DNA of 64,000 nt. It comes from Pseudanabaena sp. Chao 1811 (GTDB lineage Bacteria > Cyanobacteriota > Cyanobacteriia > Pseudanabaenales > Pseudanabaenaceae). The position numbers and the translations under genes are program-made. Positions 25,444 to 36,200 of the stretch are shown in pieces; position 1 is the first letter of the stretch, and each line of letters opens with the position of its first letter. The stretch spans positions 2,148,001 through 2,212,000 of the forward strand of contig NZ_CP101416.1 in the NCBI RefSeq assembly GCF_027942295.1. Reading direction: 5' to 3'. Under the pieces are notes generated by a model. That model ran no database searches, was not told where the DNA came from, and was given only the letters and a program-made list of their open reading frames with translations.

Positions 25444-28400
25444 TTAATTTACAAATTGTTGAATGGTGGCGGCGAGTTGCTTGAGTTTAATTGGCTTACT
25501 CAGATAATCATTAGCACCTACTTCTAGACATCTCTCGCGATCGCCTGTCATCGCGAGAGCCGTAATCGCAATGATCGGTAAATCAGTAGAATGATTGCTG
25601 CGAATCCATTTGATTGCGTCTAATCCATCTACCTTGGGCATCTGGATATCCATGAGTACCAAGTCAGGATTTTGCGATCGCACTAAATTAATCGCTTGTT
25701 GTCCGTCCCTCGCGACGATTAGCCGATATCCCTTTGCCTCTAGATAGCTGGATATGGTAACAATATTGGCTTCGTTATCTTCAGCTAATAAAATAAGTGG
25801 TGATTTGTTAATATCAGCATTCTCTATAGAACTTCCAGTAAAGGGTAGGATATTTACTGATTTTCTAGAGAATTGGTGTTTTCTCTCAGGACAGGGAAGT
25901 TCAATTGTAAAGCGACTGCCAACACCTATCTCACTAGTCACACTCACATGACCTCCATGTAGTTTGACAATACGTTTGACTAATGCTAAACCCAATCCAG
26001 TACCTTCATATTTGCGGTTGAGAGCACTATCGATTTGGATAAAGGGCTGGAATAGGCTTTTTAAGCCTTCAGCTTCAATACCAATGCCTGTATCGATTAC
26101 GGAAAATCTTACCCATTGGGCAGATATAGATGCGTCGTCGTTATCAGTCCCATTTTCTAAAGTTACTTCGAGGTTAATGCGACCTCCCTCTGGTGTGAAT
26201 TTCACCGCATTATTGAGTAGGTTGATGAGGACTTGGCGAATACGACGCTCATCGATCTCTAGATCGGGTATAGGTTGAGATATCTGCATCTCCAGTTGTA
26301 TCTGCTTTTGCATTGCTTGTTGTTTGACAAACATGATACTGGACTGACAAAGCTGATTGATATTAGTATCTGTGGATTCTAAAGTCAGTTTGCCTGCTTC
26401 GATTTTGGATAGATCGAGGATATCGTTGATTAACTCCAATAGGTGATTGCTGCTCTTCTCAACAATTTGCAACATATTATTCTGTTGTTGATTGATCGAG
26501 CCAAAGACTTCTTCGATTAGACCTTCAGTAATGCCTAAGATCGCATTGAGGGGAGTGCGAAGTTCATGACTCATGTTAGCGAGAAATTCATCTTTGAGAC
26601 GGGTCGCACGGGCGAGTTCACGATTAGAGATTAAGAGTTGTTGATTGATTTGTATCAATTGTTGTTGGGCAAGTTTACGTTCCACAATTTCCTGCTGAGC
26701 TTTCTCAAAAATCGTGGCTTGTTGAATGGCGATCGCTAATTGATTTGCTACCTGTTGCAGGAGCTTAGCTTCTGACTCTTGCCATATTCGGCGTTCTGCA
26801 CAGGCATGGACAACCAAAACCCCCCATAGTTTTTTAGTTCCTGCGGTTGTAACCCAGCGATGGGATTTGTCGATATGAGTGTCTTGGATAATTGGTGCAA
26901 CAATTTTGGACTGAATCCGACCTTCGATGGAATATTCTACTAAGCATTCTGTCCAGACATCATTCATTACATCAGGGACGATGCGGGGAATGCCTTGCCA
27001 ATAGCTATCGAGAATTTCCTGTGACCAAATTTCATCTTCCCAACTAAGGGCTTTGAGTGTAGGGAAGTCGCTATGCACAGATTCTTCGACAATTTGGCTT
27101 TTGCCATCCGCAAATAACTGGAAGATGATCGCGCGATCGCAATCCAGCACATTTCGGATTTTTCGAGTTACTGTCGCAAGGATTTCTTGAATATCCAGTG
27201 ATTCACGAATTTGTTGGGTGATTTCCTCCAAAATTTGTTGCCGTCGCAATTGTATTGATATTTTTGCTTCGGCTTGCTGACGTATTAATAGCTCTGCATG
27301 GAGTTGTTCGTAGAGATCAGATTGTTGAATAGCGATCGTTAATTGGTTGGCAATTTGTTGAATTAAATCAACTTCATGCTCTTGCCATTGGCGAGTATGA
27401 GCGCATTGATGGATGCATAGCAATCCCCACAGTGTTTTGTCACAGAGTAATGGAATTACTAGATTTGCTTTTACCTGAAACTGTGCCAAGACATCACGAT
27501 GACAGTCAGCTAGTCCAGCATGATCAATATCATTTACAACTTGCACTCGACCTTGGGCATAGGCGGCGGCATAGTTTTCGCCAAAGCAATGGTCGTGAAT
27601 GTGAACTTCCACGGCTGAGCTAAATCCATCGACAACGGCTTCGGCAACAAATTCACCATCATCAAAATTAGATTCAGGATAGAACTTAAAAATACCGACG
27701 CGATCGCATTGCAGTAATTGCTGAATTTCTTGACAAGCGGTATCAAAAATTATTGGGAGATCGAGGGATTGACGGATACGTTGAGTAATTACAACCTGAA
27801 GTTCTAACTCAATATTGCGATTTTCTAGCAGAGCTACTTTTTCTGATTCTAGTTGTTCTACTTTTGCCTCTAAAACCTTGGCTAAATTATACATTTCAAT
27901 CGGATTTAAGGCTTGGAGCAAACTGGTCTGTGTGACGATTCCTAATAGTTCGCCAAATTCACCTGTCACCGCTAAGCGCCGAACCAACCTCTGCTCCATA
28001 ATTTGCTGCACTGTCAACAGGTTATCCTCTGGCTTGACCGCAAAAATCGGCGTGCTCATCACCGTATGCGCGATACAGGTTTCAAGGTTTAAGCCTAGAG
28101 CTTGAAACTGCACAACATCACGCTCGGTCACTATTCCCACTGGAATCTGGAGGGAGTCATCTGTTCTGCATGTCTCAACAATCATCACCGAACTAATTTT
28201 CTGCCCTGCCATCATTTGCGCGATCGCCAGCATCGAGCAATCGGGAGCAGCACACACTACATCAGAAGTCATCACCTCAGACACCAATCGCAGCCGCATG
28301 AGATCGATGGGACGAGAAATTTGTCGTAAACTTTCGTGAGTTACCATTCCCACAAGCAGACCATGATCATCGAGGAGTGGCAAATGGCGAATATGGTATT

Positions 28401-28764
28401 GCTGAAGTAAATTGACTGCTAACAATAAATCTGTAAGGTCAGACTCGCGCAAAGTAATTACAGGATGTGTCATCACTTCTCGCACCAGTAGACGATTGAG
28501 GTCTTGCTGCTGAGCGCTGAGGCGAACCACATCGCGCTCAGTCATTATGCCGATTAACTTTTCACCTTCTAATACCAAGACACAGCTAGAGCTTGCCTCT
28601 TGCTGAAATTGTTGCTGATGATTGTCGCTATGATTTTCCGCATCACATTGCGATCGCCCACTACTCATTAAGGCGATCGTCTCCATGACAGTTACATCAG
28701 CAGAAACTACTAACGGCTCACGAATAATTGCTAATTTCAGTTCAAATAATGTAGATGTGAGCAC
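25444..28764 (-). CDS. CBS-GAF-GAF hybrid histidine kinase with a DXCF cyanobacteriochrome-like GAF domain
   Basis: A 1106-residue cytoplasmic sensor. Four CBS motifs (about 10-80, 95-150, 162-222, 233-288) form two Bateman modules, likely binding adenine nucleotides. A first GAF (about 325-490) has DHCF (C393) exactly 28 residues before C421-H422 (ADCHRD), then VKANLVIPL and LWGLL; this is the two-Cys arrangement of DXCF cyanobacteriochromes. A second GAF (about 505-685) has C607 followed by Leu. HisKA has H733 (MSHELRTPLN), HATPase spans about 840-960, and a C-terminal receiver has D1039. No membrane segment is present. The start is GTG 28764, whose N-terminus aligns with the paralogue at 37502-44140. 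Light plus nucleotide sensing is inferred, not shown. Confidence 0.88.
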   Translation of the reverse strand: MLTSTLFELKLAIIREPLVVSADVTVMETIALMSSGRSQCDAENHSDNHQQQFQQEASSSCVLVLEGEKLIGIMTERDVVRLSAQQQDLNRLLVREVMTHPVITLRESDLTDLLLAVNLLQQYHIRHLPLLDDHGLLVGMVTHESLRQISRPIDLMRLRLVSEVMTSDVVCAAPDCSMLAIAQMMAGQKISSVMIVETCRTDDSLQIPVGIVTERDVVQFQALGLNLETCIAHTVMSTPIFAVKPEDNLLTVQQIMEQRLVRRLAVTGEFGELLGIVTQTSLLQALNPIEMYNLAKVLEAKVEQLESEKVALLENRNIELELQVVITQRIRQSLDLPIIFDTACQEIQQLLQCDRVGIFKFYPESNFDDGEFVAEAVVDGFSSAVEVHIHDHCFGENYAAAYAQGRVQVVNDIDHAGLADCHRDVLAQFQVKANLVIPLLCDKTLWGLLCIHQCAHTRQWQEHEVDLIQQIANQLTIAIQQSDLYEQLHAELLIRQQAEAKISIQLRRQQILEEITQQIRESLDIQEILATVTRKIRNVLDCDRAIIFQLFADGKSQIVEESVHSDFPTLKALSWEDEIWSQEILDSYWQGIPRIVPDVMNDVWTECLVEYSIEGRIQSKIVAPIIQDTHIDKSHRWVTTAGTKKLWGVLVVHACAERRIWQESEAKLLQQVANQLAIAIQQATIFEKAQQEIVERKLAQQQLIQINQQLLISNRELARATRLKDEFLANMSHELRTPLNAILGITEGLIEEVFGSINQQQNNMLQIVEKSSNHLLELINDILDLSKIEAGKLTLESTDTNINQLCQSSIMFVKQQAMQKQIQLEMQISQPIPDLEIDERRIRQVLINLLNNAVKFTPEGGRINLEVTLENGTDNDDASISAQWVRFSVIDTGIGIEAEGLKSLFQPFIQIDSALNRKYEGTGLGLALVKRIVKLHGGHVSVTSEIGVGSRFTIELPCPERKHQFSRKSVNILPFTGSSIENADINKSPLILLAEDNEANIVTISSYLEAKGYRLIVARDGQQAINLVRSQNPDLVLMDIQMPKVDGLDAIKWIRSNHSTDLPIIAITALAMTGDRERCLEVGANDYLSKPIKLKQLAATIQQFVN

Positions 28765-28995
28765 AACTTTTTCCGACCATATTTAAGAGTTTTAAGAGGT
28801 TCGCCTAAAACTTGATTTTAGATGAATCTATTAGTGTTTTTTATCTCAAAAAGTAATTCTTAAATTTTGTGATTATAGGATTACAAGCCCCCTAAATCAT
28901 CGTAGCAGTCTATACTTCAATAGGCACAATAATCAGCAATGTTACACATAAAAATCATTCAAAATGGTAGTCCTAAAAAGGAAAGGTTTTATTGT

Positions 28996-29034
28996 GGTAA
29001 GGATGGGCGGCGCGAAGCGCCGCCCATCCTTACC
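28996..29034 (-). terminator. Terminator of the 815-residue hybrid kinase gene
   Basis: Perfect stem GGTAAGGATGGGCGGCGC / GCGCCGCCCATCCTTACC, loop GAA, 22 bases after the reverse-strand stop at 29056. The rest of 28765-29055 shows nothing recognisable. Confidence 0.85.
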
Positions 29035-29055
29035 TATTTAGCACTACCTTCAAAA

Positions 29056-31503
29056 TCACTGTAAAAGTTGTTGAATTGTGGCGGAAAGTTGATTGAGTTT
29101 AATCGGTTGGGTTAAAAATGCCGTCGCACCTGCTTCTAGATATTGTTCGCGATCGCCTGCCATGCCTAAACCCGTTAGGACAATAACTGGTACATTAACT
29201 AAGTTAAGTTCGCGTCGAATTTGTTTAAGTACTTCTAGTCCATTCGTGACTGGCATTTGGATATCCATCAACAGCAGATCGGGTTGATAAATTTTGGCAA
29301 GTGCGATCGTCTCCTGAGTATTCTTTGCTAAGAAAATACGATAATTTTTAGCCTCTAAATAGTTAGAAATTGTATTGATATAAGCTTCATTATCATCTAT
29401 GAGAAAGATCAATCGAGATGTATTGATGACTTGATCTGGAGATCTAGACTTAATATTTGTGTTTTCTGCTGACGTTGATGGTAAAGGAACAGTAGGCGTA
29501 CAGGGTAAATCAATGGAAAAGCAACTACCCACTCCCAGTTCGCTAGTTAGTCCTACCCTACCAGAATGAAGTTCGACAATACGTTTTACTAGTGCTAGAC
29601 CCAATCCAGTTCCTTGATATTGACGGTTGAGCGCACTATCGATTTGGATAAAAGGATGAAATAGCTTCTGCATATTTTCTAGTGCAATACCTATGCCTGT
29701 ATCGATTACAGAAATTCGTAAGAAGTGTTGTTGGGCAGAAGTCGTGGTTACTAATTCGGGAGGTAGTATTTTAACTTCTATGGTGATGCGTCCACTCTCT
29801 GGGGTAAATTTCACTGCATTGTTGAGTAGATTGATTAAAACTTGACGGATGCGCCTTTCGTCTGCGATGAGGCTGGGTAAGTTAGGTTGTAGTTTCGTCT
29901 CTATCTGGATATTTTTTTTCAGCGCTTGCTGTTTGATAAAAATGAGACTAGCTTTACAGAGCGTTTCTACAGAAATAGGAGCATATTCGAGTTCGATCCG
30001 CCCCGATTCGATCTTGGCAATATCGAGAATGTCATTAATCAGTTCTAGTAAATGAGCACCACTGCTCTCAATCGTTTGCAAAGCCCTAATTTGCAGCTCA
30101 TTTACTTCCCCAAACACCTTGGTTTGCATCCCCTCAGCCATTCCTAAGATCGCATTGAGCGGTGTGCGGAACTCGTGGCTCATGCTGGCAAGAAATTCAT
30201 CTTTAAGTCGAGTTGCACGGGCAAGTTCGGCATTGGTTCTTTCGAGTTGGGCATTGGCGGCGATCAGGTTAACTTCAGTCTGTTTTAAAGCTTCTGTGCG
30301 TTGGGAAACTCGGTCTTCGAGTTCTTTGTTAAGTTGATAGAGAGATATTTCAGCTTGCTTGCGATCGCTAATATTTTGCATTTGCGCGATCAGATACATG
30401 GGATGCTGACTAATATCACGGACTAGGGAAACACTCAACAAGATCCAGACTATATATCCGTCTTTATGCAAAAAACGCTTCTCTAGTTTAAAGGAACTAA
30501 TTTCTCCTGCTAATAAGCTGTTGGTAGCATCTAGGTCTGCTTGCTTATCCTCTTCATGGGTGATTTCTTGGTGAGTTAGAGATAATAACTCTGATTCGGA
30601 ATAGCCAAGTATCTCACATAGAGCTTGATTAACCTTGAAGAATTTGCCATCGATCATATTTAACGCCATACCGATCGCCGCATTCTCAAAGGCATTACGA
30701 AAGCGCAATTCCGATTCGCGTAGGGCGGCTTCGGTTCTTTTGCGATCGCTCATATCCCAAAGCACCATCACCGCGCCATCGATTTCTCCTGACGGTAAAT
30801 AGATGGGGGATGCACTGTCACAAACTGGTTTTTGCGTCCCGTAGCGATCGATCATCGTAGTAGAATCATTAAGATAGGTTACTTGTCCAGAGCGCAGGAC
30901 TTGGGGAACAGGATTAGCAATTTCTTCACCGCTATATTCATCGACCAGACGAAAAATTTCGGTTACTTCTTTCCCTAGAGCTTCGTCAAAATGCCATCCT
31001 GTCAAGTTTTCGGCAGCAGTGTTCATATAAATAACTTCAGCAACCCGATCTGTCGCGATCACAGCATCATGGGTTGACTTGAGAATTGCGGAGAGTTGTG
31101 CTTCGCGTAAGGCAAGTTGCCTTTCCATGCTGTGCTTGTACGAAGCTGTTTCGATCGCTACCCGTAAGTCCCTCTCATCAAAGGGTTTAACGAGATAGCC
31201 ATAGGGTTCAGATCTTCTTGCTCGCTCTAGGGTCGTATCATCGGTATGGGCAGTGATATAGATTACAGGAAGGTGATATTCCTGCCGTAGGATCGTAGCA
31301 ATCTCAATGCCATCTCTGCTCGATCCTTTCAAAAGGATATCCATTAACACGATGTCAGGTTTATTTTCGGATATGCTGGCAAATGTCTCTTCATCGGAGG
31401 TCGCTAGATCGGTGACAGCATATCCAATCAGGGTTAACTCTTCTGAAATCACTCTTCCAGTAATCACCTCATCTTCAACAACTAAAACTTTGATTGGTGG
31501 CAT
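29056..31503 (-). CDS. Hybrid histidine kinase REC-PAS-PAS-HisKA-HATPase-REC
   Basis: An 815-residue cytoplasmic hybrid kinase. The N-terminal receiver (residues 3-120) has phospho-acceptor D55 and the Lys of LVKPFD. PAS 1 covers about 135-255 and PAS 2 with its PAC tail about 265-385. A coiled coil follows (about 385-430), then HisKA with H443 (SMSHEFRTPLN), HATPase with N, G1 and G2 boxes (RRIRQVLINLLNNAVKF, DTGIGI, GTGLGLAL), and a second receiver with D747. The second receiver has TQP (Q799) where the conserved Lys-Pro is expected, so its phosphotransfer switch may be altered. The signal is unknown. The kinase core is a close relative of three other kinases in this window. Confidence 0.92.
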   Translation of the reverse strand: MPPIKVLVVEDEVITGRVISEELTLIGYAVTDLATSDEETFASISENKPDIVLMDILLKGSSRDGIEIATILRQEYHLPVIYITAHTDDTTLERARRSEPYGYLVKPFDERDLRVAIETASYKHSMERQLALREAQLSAILKSTHDAVIATDRVAEVIYMNTAAENLTGWHFDEALGKEVTEIFRLVDEYSGEEIANPVPQVLRSGQVTYLNDSTTMIDRYGTQKPVCDSASPIYLPSGEIDGAVMVLWDMSDRKRTEAALRESELRFRNAFENAAIGMALNMIDGKFFKVNQALCEILGYSESELLSLTHQEITHEEDKQADLDATNSLLAGEISSFKLEKRFLHKDGYIVWILLSVSLVRDISQHPMYLIAQMQNISDRKQAEISLYQLNKELEDRVSQRTEALKQTEVNLIAANAQLERTNAELARATRLKDEFLASMSHEFRTPLNAILGMAEGMQTKVFGEVNELQIRALQTIESSGAHLLELINDILDIAKIESGRIELEYAPISVETLCKASLIFIKQQALKKNIQIETKLQPNLPSLIADERRIRQVLINLLNNAVKFTPESGRITIEVKILPPELVTTTSAQQHFLRISVIDTGIGIALENMQKLFHPFIQIDSALNRQYQGTGLGLALVKRIVELHSGRVGLTSELGVGSCFSIDLPCTPTVPLPSTSAENTNIKSRSPDQVINTSRLIFLIDDNEAYINTISNYLEAKNYRIFLAKNTQETIALAKIYQPDLLLMDIQMPVTNGLEVLKQIRRELNLVNVPVIVLTGLGMAGDREQYLEAGATAFLTQPIKLNQLSATIQQLLQ

Positions 31504-31718
31504 GGATAATCAATTCTCTCTTTTTCAATTTTGAATGCTTGGATATGGGAATGCCCTGAAGTCTCCTGAAGCAAACTAATCTATATCAACATCTGCTTAG
31601 GTTTCTGCGACTTATCGCTGTCGCTAGTCTTGTGAGGATACAAATCCAGAAGATGAGTGGAGACATGAAGCGCCGCCTAAGTTCACATTACACTATAGTT
31701 TGAGTGTTTTTAGTGAGA

Positions 31719-33203
31719 TTAAGATTTGATTGTAAAGGAAATCTGGAATGCCATCCCACCACGATGATCTAACGTAATTTGTCCTTTTAGCTGTTGGACA
31801 GCAAGAGAATAAACAAGCTGTAGTCCAAGGCTTTTAGCATGTTTGAGATCGAGCGCTTCGGGCATACCAATCCCATTATCTCGAACGATTAACATGTAGC
31901 GATTATCAGCATCCTGATTAAACTCAATTATAACCTCACCAGTACGACCTTCAGGAAATGCATATTTTAAAGAGTTAGATACTAGCTCATTAATAATTAA
32001 GCCACAGTACATGGCGGTGTCGATATCCACCTTAACGGTTTCAGCTTGGATATTTAAAGTGATAGATATTGATGGTGATGCGTAGGAACCTTCCAAATTT
32101 AGGGTCAGACTGCGGATATAACCGATAAAATCAATATTTTCTAAATCCTGCGATCGATAGAGCCTTTCGTGGAGCAATGCCATTGATAAGATGCGATTAC
32201 GGCAGCTTTGGATAACGGTTTTAATTTGCTCGTCTTGGACTTGCCTAGATTGTAGATATAGTAAGCCTGAGATAATCTGCAAATTGTTTTTTACCCGATG
32301 GTGGATCTCCTTGATCAGTACAACTTCGCGATCGTAGGCGGCTCTCAATTGGATTTCCGCCTGTTTGCGATTGGTGATATCTCGTGCAATTTTTGACGCA
32401 TGGGAGATTTTGCCAGATCTGTCCCGTACTGGTGAAATAGTTACGGAAATATCGATGAGTTGACCATCTTTTCGGCGACGGACAGTCTCAAAATGCTCGA
32501 CTCGCTCACCTTGAGCAATTTTGGCGAGAATTTGCGGTTCTTCTGCTGCTCTGTCTGGGGGAATGATGATCGCCATCGGTTGTCCGATCGCTTCCTCTGC
32601 GGAATATCCAAAAATTTTCTCTGCTCCAGAATTCCAACTGGTGATGATGCCTTCTAGGGTTTTACTAATAATGGCATCATCGGAGGATTCAACAATGGCT
32701 GCAATTTGTTCACGGGCAATTTCTAAAACCTTGCGATCGGTAATATCATTCCGAATTGCCATGTATTGATAGGGATGACCCTTCTCATTTAAAAAAGGAA
32801 CGATGGTGGTATCTACCCAATAGAACGAACCATCCTTGGCACGATTTTTGATTTCAGATCGCCAAGTTTGTCCAAGAGCGATCGCTTGCCACATTTCTAT
32901 AAAAAACTGACGAGGATGATAGCCAGAATTGAGGATGCGATGGTTCTGCCCAATTAGCTCTTCACGACTATATTTAGAGATCTCGCAAAATTTGTCATTG
33001 ACAAAAATAATGGAGCCTTGAGGATCGGTAATGGCGATGATCGCTGTTTGATTGAGGGCATAGACAACCCTTTCAAGCCAAGCTTGCTTACCGTGAGGTT
33101 CATCAATACTTAAGATGTCATGGGTATTCAATAAAGAAGATGCCCTATTTCTATTGAGGTCATTGCGGTTGGGGTCATTTAGGTCAAAATTGGGGGATTC
33201 CAT
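31719..33203 (-). CDS. PAS-PAS histidine kinase of the HisKA_2 type
   Basis: A 494-residue soluble kinase: PAS 1 about 45-160 (LNQTAIIAITDPQGSIIFVN), PAS 2 about 165-285 (ESSDDAIISKTLEGIITSWN), then HisKA_2 with the acceptor in EIHHRVKNNLQ (His 301) and an HATPase (NELVSNSLKYAFP, DNGIGMP). This core differs from the HisKA kinases around it and typically signals to stand-alone receivers. It starts four bases after the stop of the 1267-residue hybrid kinase, so the two form an operon and may work on the same phosphorelay. The 215 bp downstream of its neighbour (31504-31718) hold nothing recognisable. Confidence 0.92.
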   Translation of the reverse strand: MESPNFDLNDPNRNDLNRNRASSLLNTHDILSIDEPHGKQAWLERVVYALNQTAIIAITDPQGSIIFVNDKFCEISKYSREELIGQNHRILNSGYHPRQFFIEMWQAIALGQTWRSEIKNRAKDGSFYWVDTTIVPFLNEKGHPYQYMAIRNDITDRKVLEIAREQIAAIVESSDDAIISKTLEGIITSWNSGAEKIFGYSAEEAIGQPMAIIIPPDRAAEEPQILAKIAQGERVEHFETVRRRKDGQLIDISVTISPVRDRSGKISHASKIARDITNRKQAEIQLRAAYDREVVLIKEIHHRVKNNLQIISGLLYLQSRQVQDEQIKTVIQSCRNRILSMALLHERLYRSQDLENIDFIGYIRSLTLNLEGSYASPSISITLNIQAETVKVDIDTAMYCGLIINELVSNSLKYAFPEGRTGEVIIEFNQDADNRYMLIVRDNGIGMPEALDLKHAKSLGLQLVYSLAVQQLKGQITLDHRGGMAFQISFTIKS

Positions 33204-33207
33204 ACAC

Positions 33208-36200
33208 CTAAACCCTTGAGATTAAAAGATCTTGAATCACATTGTCCAATTGCTTCAGCTTGATAGGCTTGGGAATGTATTCATTCGCACCAGCTTCTAA
33301 ACATCTCTGGCGATCATTGGACATATTTAGCGCTGTCACTGCGATGATTGGTAAATTATGGAAATTTTGACTGCGGATCTGTTTAATCGCTTCTAGCCCA
33401 TTCATTCGCGGCATTTGGATATCCATCAGGACTAGGTCTGGTGACTCTGATAACACCATATCCACTGCCTCTTTACCATCTTTGGCTATGAGTATCCGAT
33501 AACCTTTGCTCTTGAGATACTTGGAAATTGCCATGATATTGATGTCGTTGTCTTCTGCTATCAGAATTAGGGGGGAAGCGTTAGTCTTACTTTGGGTTGT
33601 GCCAGAAGTTATTTCAGAATTGATCGCTTTTGTAGATGCTGGTGCAATTTCTGGAGATATTGGTGGTGCTGGTTGGATATAGGGCAATGCGATCGTAAAG
33701 CGACTACCTACACCCAACTCACTCGTTAACTCTACCCAACCTTCATGTAACTCAATGATGCGCTTAGTTAAGGCGAGTCCTAGCCCAGTACCATTATATT
33801 GACGATTGAGAGCGCTATCGATTTGGACAAAGGGCTGAAATAGTTTTTTGATATTTTCGGGAGAAATGCCAATCCCTGTATCGCTCACAGTAATACGCAG
33901 AAATTTTTGCCTCGATGGAGCATCGATCGCACCTTGAGAATCGAGATAAAAGCTCGTAACTTCTAAGGCGATTTTTCCGCCTTCTGGGGTGAATTTGACG
34001 GCATTATTGAGCAAATTGATTAATACCTGACGGATGCGGCGTTCATCAACAACAATATTAGCTAGATCTTGTTCGAGCTGCGTTTCAAGCTGAATCCGTC
34101 TTTGCATTGCCTGTTGTTTGACAAATGCCATACTCGACTTGCATAGATCGGTAATAGCAATAGGAGTTAAATTTAAAACAATTTGTCCCGCTTCGATTTT
34201 TGATAAATCGAGAATGTCGTCAATCAGCGATAAGAGATGGGTTCCACTCTCTTCAATGACTTGCATTGCTGTAATTTGTTCTGGAGTTACTGCCCCAAAG
34301 ATCTCTTCTTGCAAGCTTTCGGTCATGCCTAAAATCGCATTTAACGGTGTCCGCAATTCATGACTCATGTTGGCGAGAAATTCATCCTTGAGTCGGGTTG
34401 CCCGCATTAGCTGCTCATTGCTTTGTTGCAGTTTCTCTTCTGCATATTTGCGATCGCTAATATCTTGATAGGTTCCCAATACCCCTATTATTTCACCTTG
34501 GAGATCTCTCAAGGGCAATTTGTTTGTCTCTAACCAGATCATCTGTCCATCGGGGCGATGTTGGGGTTCGATAATGCCTAGTTTGGGGCTACCACTTTCG
34601 ATCACTGAGCTATCATCATTACGATAAAGCTCCGCTTCCGTCTCTCCCCAAGGCATTTCATAGTCTGTTTTACCAATAATTGCTGTAGAATCCTCCATGC
34701 CTGCGGATAGGGCAAAGTTTTGATTGCAACCTAAATAAGCCAATTCGCGATCTTTCCAAAATACAAATAGCGGGAAGGTATCTAGTACCGTTTTCAGGAA
34801 TTGTTCGCGCTCTTGTAGCTCTTTGGTGCGTTGTTGCACACGCATTTCTAAATCTTGGTTCCAGCGTTGGAGCTTCTCATTAGCTATTTTGCGTTGCAAT
34901 TCGGCAGAGGCTCTTGCTGCAAATACCTGCAAAATGGAGATTGATTCAGTACGCTTACGTTCTGGTATGGGTTTGGTATCTAAAATACAAAGGTTGCCAA
35001 TCCCATTACCATGTTCATCTTTGAGAGATATACCTAAATAGCCTTCAGCATTCATCGTCACAAGGTCAAAGTCCTCTGGGAAAAGGACTTGAACGCATTG
35101 CTCACAATGATATTCCCCTTCTTGCAAAGAAATTTCGCAGGGAGTACGTGCAGGTATATAGGAAATTGAAGGCTGTAAGCTTCCATTCGCCCAAAATCCT
35201 AGCGTATGGAGCCGATCTTCGACGAGTTCCGTAATTAAGGCATAGCTGATATCTAAGGCTTCGGCAATGTGACGTACTAGGGCAGGAAAAAAGTCTTCTC
35301 CAGTAACAGCAGCAGTTCCCGTGATGATTTTTTGCAGGGTCAACTCCGCTTTTTTGCGATCGCTAATATCCGTAATTGTCCCCACATAGCCAATGATTTC
35401 GCCGTGAATATTGCGTTCTGCCAAGGCTTGCGAAAATACCCAAGTCGTCACCCCATCTGGGCGCAAAAAACGACATTCGATCTTAAATGGACGATTCGCT
35501 TTCACGGCTTCATACCATGCGGCGGCAACCATCTCGTGATCGTCAGGATGCAAGGCTCTTGCCCAGTTACCGCCTGCAACTTCTTCGGGGCGGAGTCCTG
35601 CAATTTGACACCAGCGATCGTTAACGTAGATGCAATCACCTATTGTGTCCGTGCGGTAAATTCCCACAGGGGCAGCTTCGGCTAAAGATGCAAAAAGTTG
35701 CTGACTTTCCCGCAAGGAAATCTCGATCTTTTTGATCTCGTCAATACTAATTCCAACGCCTAAAACCCCGATGCGATCTGAATTAGGTAGCTTGATTGGT
35801 CGTTTTTGCCATTGCTGCCATTGCTCACCGACACCCTCACGATAGGCTTTTTCTTCGGGGAGAAGGAGATTTTGTTGAGTTTCAATTACTAGTTTATTTT
35901 CGCGGAGATAACGGGCGGCTTCTTCAGGATCTATATTAAGGTCAGCATCAGTTTTGCCTAGTATCTCGTCAACCGTGAGGCTATGTAAATCTGCGATCGC
36001 TTTATTGGCTAAAATAAAGCGACCTTCCCAGTCCTTGACAAAAATAAAGTTGGGATTGCTATCAATGACTAAACGAAAGAATTCTTGCTGTTGCTGAAGT
36101 AGGTCTCGACTCGATCGCAATGATGCTTCTGTCTGTAAGCGTTCTTGATTTTCCTGTCGCAAATCAGCGATCGCTTGCTCTAGCTGAATAGTTCGTTCTC

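Noticed and set aside
35000-35330. GAF of the 1267-residue kinase as a bilin-binding domain (Cys-rich, HCEQC)
   Set aside because: The Cys pair is not followed by the Cys-His, ANLVVP and LWGLL pattern; it matches an ordinary GAF.
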